Part shown: positions 56,972 through 64,000 of the stretch, in pieces
Position numbering within the stretch: the first letter of the stretch is position 1
How the letters are laid out: each line of letters opens with the position of its first letter
Source of the DNA: Anthostomella pinea
Lineage: Eukaryota; Ascomycota; Sordariomycetes; Xylariales; Xylariaceae
DNA: 64,000 bases
NCBI GenBank assembly: GCA_963556695.1
Contig: CAUWAG010000006.1
Coordinates: 2,976,001-3,040,000 of the forward strand
Direction of reading: 5' to 3'
Position numbers and translations under genes: made by a program
Notes under the pieces: generated by a model
What the model was told of the DNA's origin: nothing
What the model saw: only the letters and a program-made list of their open reading frames with translations
Databases searched by the model: none

Positions 56972-58794
56972 GGCCGTGAGTTCCCACCTGTCTTTGCTAT
57001 GACTTTCTCGGCCCAGAGACTACCTTGGGATCTCTACTTTAGATATGGCAGCCGCCTACCACCACCGCTACGGAGGAGGCGTACCGGTGGTTTGCCCAGC
57101 CGTAGGGAAAACGCCTAAGCTAAGCTCGGAAGGGGCAATGATTGGTTGGTTGGGCGAAAAGTTGCATTTTGGGCTGACATCCTGGATCACTTCGTGGCTG
57201 CACATGGTACATTCATGCATGAAGCGCGTTCCATTGGCAGGTACATGCCGATACCTTGATTGCAGAATTTCGTAAAATTGATTTCCTCCTTTATGGGGCG
57301 CGTACCAAATTAATTAGGTAATTGTTTCTTAGGTCGAAAGATTTAATCTCGTGTTAAGGATAGATTAAAATATAAATCTTTACTTATTTATTTATTTATT
57401 AGTTAATAAAGCCTTATTTATTACCTTAAAAGTTATTACTTTCATCGTTTTACCTTTTTAGTTCTTAATTTGAAATAAATATAACTACTTAATAACCGTT
57501 TTTATACTTATACGGCTCCTTCTATATTATACGAATTTATATCGTTAAGATTAAATATTTGACTTTATAATGTCGCTCGGTACAATATTAATTAAAAGCT
57601 TTGTCTCGTATATTTTAATAAACCTTTTGAGTTTTACTCGTTTAAATAATTTTATAGACCTATATATTAACTCTATTAATTAAGGATTACATAATTTTAA
57701 TAGTATTAGCTGTAGCTCTTTCACACCCGTAATCATTCGTTAGATTTACAAAGTATATTACTTTATTAAACGCTAACGATTTAGTTTATAAAATCGTATT
57801 AAAATTATCTTTTAAAATCGTAATAAGGCCTTTTAATATCATTTTATCCTTTATTATAAAGCTTTTTAAATACGCGGCATATTTAATGGTTTTTATAAAA
57901 TTACTGAATGCATTTAGATTTAACGTACTAAGAAATATTGTTATTTGTTATTCAAAATATATTCTTATAATAGATTTATATCATTTTAGTTAGAAGCTAA
58001 GGTAATATTTATTACATTAAGAAACCTTAAATCGTTATATTCTCAGTAATATAGCCTTTTATAAACGTTTAATATAGTATTAAGAACCCTTAATACCTTT
58101 TAAATAGTACACGATTTTTTAAATAATATTCATTTTTTATTAAAAAGATTATTATAAATACAGTTTAAATAAAAACAAGATAATTAATATTATACCGTAT
58201 TATATACGTGAAATAGTTATTTCTATTTATATTAAAAATATAATTAGTATTTCGTTGCTCGTTACTTTATCTTTTTGTTTAATCATAATTTTGAAAGTTT
58301 TAATTTTATCGAAAACAATATTGCTTTTCATTTATTTTGCCGTTTTTGAAATATTCTTCATATGTTTTATTATTAATCGAAACGTTTAATAATTAGCTAA
58401 TATATTTGAAACTTATAATTTATGTATATTTCCAGAGGTTTTAAGTTGAGATTTTAAGTTAAAGTTTTAAACTATTTAAGCGTTGATATAAATGATAATT
58501 AATTACTATTTACCTTATAATAATTATGGTAATTCTTTCATTAAAATATATCCCGTTCTTCAAGTTAGAAAAAATAAAAGTTTCGTTTCTAAAAATTGTA
58601 CGGGCTTTTTTTAATACGTATTATTTATTTGTTTAAAGCGTTTAAAAAGTAAAATATCTTAATAAATTATGAATGATCGTATTAATATTTGCGTATTTCG
58701 TTAAGATAAACATCGATATATATTAAAAAAAAAAAAAAACCTCATAGCTAAAGGATTCATTCGTTAAAATTTCTATTATAAAATATAGCTTTAG

Positions 58795-58951
58795 TGTCAT
58801 AGTCTACTACAGGTAGCCCATGTGGTGAGTCCTGGAGCCCGGACATGAGTATATGTACTACCGTTGAATGTCAAGCTGCCACGCTTGATATTCAACATCC
58901 TTTTAGGAAGAACAGCCGTAGCATGGTGGTTATGATGAGCGTTCCGTCACA
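58795..58951 (+). mobile_element. LTR family A, copy 2, transition-mutated
   Basis: 157 bp, colinear and gap-free with 46971-47127; 15 differences, 14 of them transitions. Ends TGTCATAG and CCGTCACA. Flanks (TTTAG left, TTAAA right) show no clean duplication, so it may be half of a decayed full element or an altered solo LTR. Confidence 0.85.
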
Positions 58952-59504
58952 TTAAAAGTTAATTGATTTTACAAATTAAGCCTTTGCTATCATAAAAGCC
59001 ATTAAAAATACTAGCTTAATATTTAAGTAATATTAGCAGACGTTTTATTAAAATTAAAAGTTTTTTATCTATAAACGTTTTAAATATAAACCCGTGTTTT
59101 TAAAATTTTAAGTCTTTTAACCAAAAAAAATATTTAAGTTTTATTCATTATTTATTCACTATATTTTGTCCAATTTATGCTTATTAAAAACCTTAAAAAT
59201 GCATTTTCAAGATTTTGATACACTATATTAGAAGCTTTTTTTATATAGATTACTTTATTTCTACTATATAAATGAAATGGCGTGATGATATAAGAGGTAC
59301 AAATATTACTATTAAATATAAATATAGACCATTTTACGCGGAAAGAAATTATTGGATTTTGAAAAAATCGTATTAAAAAGGAATATAAAAACTTTAAAAA
59401 TTATCTGCATTTAAATCGTTATTTCTATTATTACTTACGTTTTTTAAAAAGACGTTTTAAAGCGTTTTTAAAACGTTAAGATGTTTTAATAAACCCTTAT
59501 AAAC

Positions 59505-59718
59505 TGTCACGGCGAGCATACGGGAGAGCTGGGACATGGCCTGCAGCAAGCAGCTATTACTCTATTGACGAGAATATCAAGACTAGAAAAGAAAGGAAGA
59601 GAGAGAGAGAGATAGGTACAGCGGGAGGTTGCCTCTTTAAGGAGATCCCCTGGTCAGATCCTTCCCTTATTGGGAAGTATCGGCTTGTCATGTGGGAAGG
59701 TCTGTGCAGGCCGTCACA
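59505..59718 (+). mobile_element. Solo LTR, family B
   Basis: 214 bp from TGTCACGG to GGCCGTCACA, flanked by a perfect 5-bp duplication TAAAC (59500-59504 and 59719-59723). Contains a (GA)n stretch. Its balanced composition contrasts with the AT-rich flanks, so it arrived after the flanks were degraded. Confidence 0.88.
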
Positions 59719-59984
59719 TAAACAAAATATTTTGTAATTTTCCTTTTTAACGCTTTTATTTAAAACATTTGTTTTGTTAAAGAAATTTATTTTTTAAAAT
59801 GTTATTATTGTAAGTATAAACATACGTTTAATTTCTCTATATCGATCATAAGAAACTCATTATACTATAGAAAAATTAAACCTTACGTGGTTTAAACTTT
59901 TTTTAATCTATTAAACTTATATTTTTGTAAAGAATAATATACGAGCGTTTCAAACCTCTTTTTTTATCAATTAATCTTACGATA

Positions 59985-61843
59985 ACGTGGATGACAAGCG
60001 AGCGGCAATTACAAACGAACGGCAACTTTTCACTAACCTTTCAACCAATATGTCAAATAACTCGACCCCAACGCATTTAATTCAATCTAATCAATCGGAT
60101 TCTTCTTCTTCAGAGGTTTCTATCTCTATTGTACAAGTTTGCGCATTATAGCCAGTGTTGCCGCAAACGCCACAACGTCGCTCACGCGCTGCCGCCCTCC
60201 TCGGACGACAACTACCTTCACCCATTTCCTGTCTTGCCAGCTCACCACCATCCTTTATAGCCTGGAGACCTACTACATCTTTAATAAAAAATATTCCTCT
60301 TTTTATTAGATATTTGTTTTTTGGTCTCTAGTGTTTACTTAGTAGGTGATTGGCCTCCTCTAGCTCGCGGACCCGGGAATCAACCAAAGCGACCTTATGT
60401 ATAAGACGTATGTAGCCTTTGAAAACAAGCTCAATGCATCAACTATTGATATAAGTGAGCTTCTATTGTAGTTTCTGACTCGATTTTGGATATAAACTGA
60501 CTGGTTTACCGCTTCATTAATGGTGATAGGCGTCTTCGAAGTCCAAGTAGTGGGTGGCGGATTAGGGTCTGGCGACGGTGTTCGTACAACAGCGACAGCA
60601 TCCAGCTTCAAAATGACACTTTCTGGGTCGAAAGGAACAAACCCAGTGGCACTGAAACCTGCTCAAATGTTTCCTGGCGTCATAGCAGTGTTGTGTGCTT
60701 CACAAAACGCTGCAAGGAAGTCCTCCTTCAAAACGTGGGTTATATTACGCCGGAAGAGATCCTCAATCATGCGACCGTACGCTCATTTGAGCGGGCTAAA
60801 ATAACTGACATCTAAAGGTTGGAGCCTGTGTGACGAGTGGGCAGGCATACAAAGGGTAATAATGCTGTTGTTCTGGTAATAATCCTCAAAGATCTGGGAA
60901 TAGTGGTTTTTGTGACCATCTAAGATAAGGAGGCGTTTACCGGCAGTCATACGCGGTCTGGTATACTTGTCGAAATGCCGAATCCATTTCAACCCAATCT
61001 TGTTTGTAGTCCACCCGTTATCGGACACGGCCACCTTCCAATCGTGTGGTAATGTTGTGTTGCAATACCATAACGCGAGGTAGGTTTTGCCCTATAGAAT
61101 GATGAACGGCGGGACCACCTAACCATCAGCATTGACAGCAGAAATTGCTGTAGACCATTCCTTGCTGCCTTGCTGAGCTTGTCTAGGCCTATCACGTCTT
61201 TCGGCGTTTGTAACGACCATGCCAGACCCAATAATGCCCATCATAAACCCAGTCTTGTCGAAGTTGTAAATATCCGCGTCTTGGATACCATATTTTGCGA
61301 TTGCTGCCATAACTTGGCAAAACCATGTGAGATACGCGTCTGGAACTTTGTTCAAGACCCTCTGGTAGTCCATCCTCTGATGAAAATGCGTCCAGAGGCC
61401 TGGTGTGCGTTTAATAAAGTTCTGCGTCCAGTTCTTTCCAACGCGTCTATCCCTATACGCTGCCAACAATTGATTTGCCATATTTTTAATATAACTGTGC
61501 CAGGGTGGAAATGCTCGCGCATCCAGGTCAAGAATGAAGAAAAGAATGGCATTTTCTTCGGAAACCGTAAGTTTCAAAGTATTGGGCATGCTATTGCGTC
61601 GTGATGGTCGGCCGGCAATTCTAGCCTTCAAGGTATTATATGGGACATGAAAAGTCTTAGAAAGCTTGCCAATGGTAATATGAGGGTCGCGTTGCTTAAC
61701 TTGGACAGCAAGCTGTAAGTCTGATTCGCTATAACGCAATGCCATTATTGTTGGTTGATCAATTAGGAACCTTGATTAAAATGTTAGGTGGCTGGTGAAA
61801 AGTTGCCGTTCGCTTGTAATTGCCGCTCGCTTGTCATCCACGT
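59985..61843 (-). mobile_element. RIP-damaged pogo-type DNA transposon
   Basis: 1859 bp between TA copies (59983-59984, 61844-61845). The 49-bp terminal inverted repeats begin acgtggatgacaagcg and differ at one base. Each contains two near-copies of aagcgagcggcaa, probable transposase-binding sites. One minus-strand transposase frame with four nonsense codons. It belongs to a different family from the two Fot-like elements above. Confidence 0.93.
60360..61745 (-). pseudogene. Transposase with four in-frame nonsense codons
   Basis: One continuous frame of 462 codons from MALRYSESDLQLAV (61745) to a stop at 60360. Helix-turn-helix (TIGKLSKTFHVPYNTLKARI), CENP-B-like part (KNMANQLLAAYRDRRVG, NFIKRTPGL) and DDE core: Asp in IYNFDKTGFMMG, Asp in LLILDGHKNH, Asp in HRLQPLDVSYFSPL. 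Stops: TAG 61119-61121 (after NADG), TAG 61092-61094 (after FIIL), TGA 60783-60785 (after SPLK), TGA 60663-60665 (after PGNI). By position these are most simply former TGG, CAG, CGA and CGA codons, all C-to-T or G-to-A changes. Confidence 0.92.
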
Positions 61844-62509
61844 TATAGTTATAATTTTTATATAACTTAATAATGTTATTTTCCCTTATTTTATAAGCTT
61901 TTATACGAAACTAAATGACGATATATACGTAATAATGACTTTTAAAAATATAAAAATAAGTTTAACTAGATTTATACTTTTAAATAAGATCGAAAGTAAA
62001 TTAATATTACTCATAGTAGGTAAGCAACACCGGCCCCGGGTGCATTTACACTGGGCCGGCTCTGCATTTGTCATCGTAGCAGGTTTATTGTGATCTCTTG
62101 CATGTGGTTATTATTCTGACATCTTATTGCACTTGCGCATTTTTCGACGCTGCACCTGGTATGGGAGATGGGTGTCGCATAGCAAACATCGCTTAATCAC
62201 CCTCAGGCTACCCTAAAAACATAGAAGGGAGCACCTAGAGCCGCCGGTGTCTGGTCGCCCAAAGGCTCTAAAGTAGCTAGAGGCTCTCACAATTCGAGCG
62301 ATACTAAGGTCTCTTTCCCTCCTACAGGCTATAACGCAAGGTCCTTTCCGCTTAAGAGACGGCGTCTCTCTCTCAAAAAGAAAACCCTGGTTCAACACAA
62401 CAAACGGGATCCCGTACTCTGCCTCAATAGCCGGCGCCGCTGCGCCATCGACGACAATACAAGAACATGTACGTGCCATATATAACGTACAAGATTAAGT
62501 AAGGGTCGG
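61844..62509. other. Gene-free stretch, AT-rich left part
   Basis: About 61844-62010 is AT-rich like the block to the left. The minus frame 62213-62479 has no recognisable domain. Nothing else seen. Confidence 0.5.
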
Positions 62510-63034
62510 CTATGCAGAAGCAGTGGTGGAGGCTGTGATTGATGACGACGTAGACGAGAAAGCCATGCAGTAGCTATAGCCAGGCCAGAGGTTCGCGCAG
62601 TCAGCTCCTAATAAGGTGGGGGGAACTCGCCAGTATGGATGGAAGTTGCTTCAATGACCAAGCACGGGGTAATAAGACTTACCAGCCGGATTCCAGGCGT
62701 AGAACTGGTCGGGTGTTATACCGGCGTCTGTGGCGACGGCCCAACAGCCGTCGCCCTCCACGGCAACATAGTAGGCCGTGCATCCTGACACGATGCCTGT
62801 CTGCGTGGGTCCGACCGACATCGTCGTCGATGTTGGCGAAGCGCTGATGGTGCCGGTCGGCGTGGCGGTCCCGTTGTTCCCAATACACACAGCGCGGGAA
62901 CTGTCCTCGTCCAAGCCAGTGTACAGGCCCGTGTCATAATCCGAGCCGAGCCAGGGATTCCACAACGTTAGATCACTGAGAGTAATGTTTGAATCTTCGG
63001 CAACGTCCGAGCAAGAGTATATTGCCGGGCCGTG
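62510..63034 (-). pseudogene. LysM-domain protein, 5' end missing
   Basis: Readable from IYSCSDVAEDSNITLSDL (LysM) through TLWNPWLGSDYDTGLYTGL and a Thr/Ser linker to a second LysM (CTAYYVAVEGDGCWAVATDA ... FYAWNPA). A spliced last exon follows: donor after 62683, exon 62510-62607 with DCANLWPGYSYCMAF and a Ser/Thr tail. Upstream of 63034 the same frame meets TGA (63035-63037), and no signal peptide or acceptor is found, so the gene is 5'-truncated or has an undetected exon. LysM proteins bind chitin; secreted ones in fungi mask wall chitin. It is divergent from the chitinase at 63328, an arrangement common for this pair. Confidence 0.78.
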
Positions 63035-63327
63035 TCAGTAGGTGGCCTTTCTTCGTGCCTTGCGTGAAGAGATGGGGAACTAGGATAGGGTGGTATAGGG
63101 ATTCGTCTAGACCCAACATCCATGTGACACCTCCCTAGCTTCGGTGATATCAACATCTCAGACATGCGAAGACAGCATAGACCCAGTATCTTCTGAATTG
63201 TGGGATAAGGCTCTCAGTGTCTCCTCGAAAAGGTGTCGTTTCTTATGCTCTTCACAAGCTGTTCTTGATTTAATTCTCCCAATACGTGCTCCTCATTCAG
63301 TTCGTTATTTGAGCCCAAACAGCCTGA

Positions 63328-64000
63328 ATGGCTTCAACAACAGGACCTGCTCGTGCCTGGCTATCATGTCTCAGCTTTGCTATTTTGTTGGCATTAAGCT
63401 TTTGGCTTCGCCCAGTTTCTTTACGGGTGTCTGGAGACGAGGTTCATGTTCGTTCTCTTTCCGACGTCCCTATCATCCAGCTGCCATCTCACAGCATCCC
63501 GTCTGTCTACCGCCGCGAAGACTACACCTGCAGTGTCAACAGACCTTGTTCGAATGGAGCATGCTGTGGAGAAAGTGGCAACTCTGGCTATGGGTCTGTC
63601 TACTGTGGTGCTGGCTGCACGTCAAACTGCAACGCAACGGCCGAGTGTGGCCAGATCGCCGCAGTAGCAGGAATTGAATGCCCTCTGAATACCTGCTGCA
63701 GCGAGTTCGGCTTCTGCGGCACAACAGATGACTTCTGTACCGGCAACTGTCAGTCCAACTGCGAGCTCGACCCATTGCCGCCCTCAAGTTCGCCCAGGAA
63801 CCAGGCGCTGAGTAAAGGTACGTAATTCACGTTTACTTCTTTTGATGTGAAGATTCTGTGATATACTAATCCAAATGCTATTGGATAGTCATTGGATACT
63901 ATGAATTGTAGAGCTTCAACTCCAAATGCAACCAAAAGTCCCCCAGCGATCTTCCGCTCGCTGAACTAACACATCTCAACTACGCCTTTGCTTACATTGA
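63328..64000 (+). pseudogene. GH18 chitinase with hevein-type chitin-binding domain, nonsense codon, 3' outside window
   Basis: Exon 1 63328-63817 and exon 2 from 63899 (intron gtacgt..gatag). Signal-anchor-like N-terminus (LSCLSFAILLALSFWLRPVS), then cysteine-rich SVNRPCSNGACCGESGNSGY and a type-1 (hevein) chitin-binding domain: ECPLNTCCSEFGFCGTTDDF. Exon 2 opens the GH18 barrel (VIGYYE) but TAG at 63919-63921 follows GYYEL where relatives have an aromatic residue. The frame then continues normally (KCNQKSPSDLPLAELTHLNY) to the window edge. The catalytic DxxDxDxE lies outside. The layout fits subgroup C chitinases, relatives of the yeast killer-toxin alpha subunit. Either a recent pseudogene or a splice variant I could not find. 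Confidence 0.82.

Larger units (their letters stand above)
56972..59984. other. Large AT-rich, gene-free block with LTR remnants
   Basis: From about 57290 the sequence is strongly AT-rich with no frames of note, apart from two less biased islands that are LTRs (58795-58951, 59505-59718). A run of 15 A lies at 58725-58739. Composition and transposon debris fit a RIP-degraded repeat region. Confidence 0.85.

Noticed and set aside
1..64000. CRISPR arrays, operons, bacterial-type regulatory sites
   Set aside because: None seen; the sequence is clearly eukaryotic.

Overview
This is nuclear DNA of a filamentous ascomycete (Pezizomycotina). Genes carry short introns of about 45-120 bases, mostly GT..AG. 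The protein set is fungal: a Cdc11-type septin, ceramide synthase, a PROPPIN WD40 protein, a dynein light intermediate chain, small secreted cysteine proteins, a LysM protein and a hevein-type GH18 chitinase. AT-rich blocks and transposon relics carry mainly C-to-T/G-to-A changes, which suggests repeat-induced point mutation (RIP). No species is assigned.

Layout. 1-8 kb: aldo/keto reductase (cut by the window start), divergent dienelactone hydrolase, a repeat-containing RGG protein and a small secreted protein. 9-16 kb: a decayed O-methyltransferase, an intron-bearing tRNA-Thr(AGU), a DUF6594-like membrane protein, a GT25-like glycosyltransferase and a second secreted cysteine protein. 18-23 kb: a coiled-coil gene split by an intact Fot/pogo DNA transposon with 52-bp inverted repeats and a TA duplication. 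24-43 kb: the housekeeping block (ceramide synthase, BAX-inhibitor-like protein, septin, Hsv2-like PROPPIN, Ist3-like splicing factor, dynein light intermediate chain, SSP411/DUF255 protein), broken by an AT-rich block at 36.5-37.5 kb. 43.7-48.3 kb: AT-rich tandem repeats, then a second, degenerate Fot/pogo element carrying a nested solo LTR. 48.5-57 kb: a Ser/Thr-rich cell-surface protein, an amidase with an Arp1-like N-terminal region, and a decayed membrane-protein gene. 57-62 kb: a large AT-rich block with two LTR remnants and a third pogo-like element carrying four nonsense codons. 62.5-64 kb: a LysM gene remnant divergent from a GH18 chitinase whose frame is also broken.

I assembled exon models by hand from reading frame, splice consensus and remembered family motifs; in the complete spliced models the exon lengths sum to whole codons. 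No database search was run. The strongest observations are the intact transposon whose virtual excision rejoins its host reading frame; nested and solo LTRs with 5-bp duplications; an LTR pair differing at 15 of 157 positions, 14 of them transitions; an amidase with glycine at the expected serine nucleophile; and several accessory genes (methyltransferase, membrane protein, LysM, chitinase) caught in early decay.
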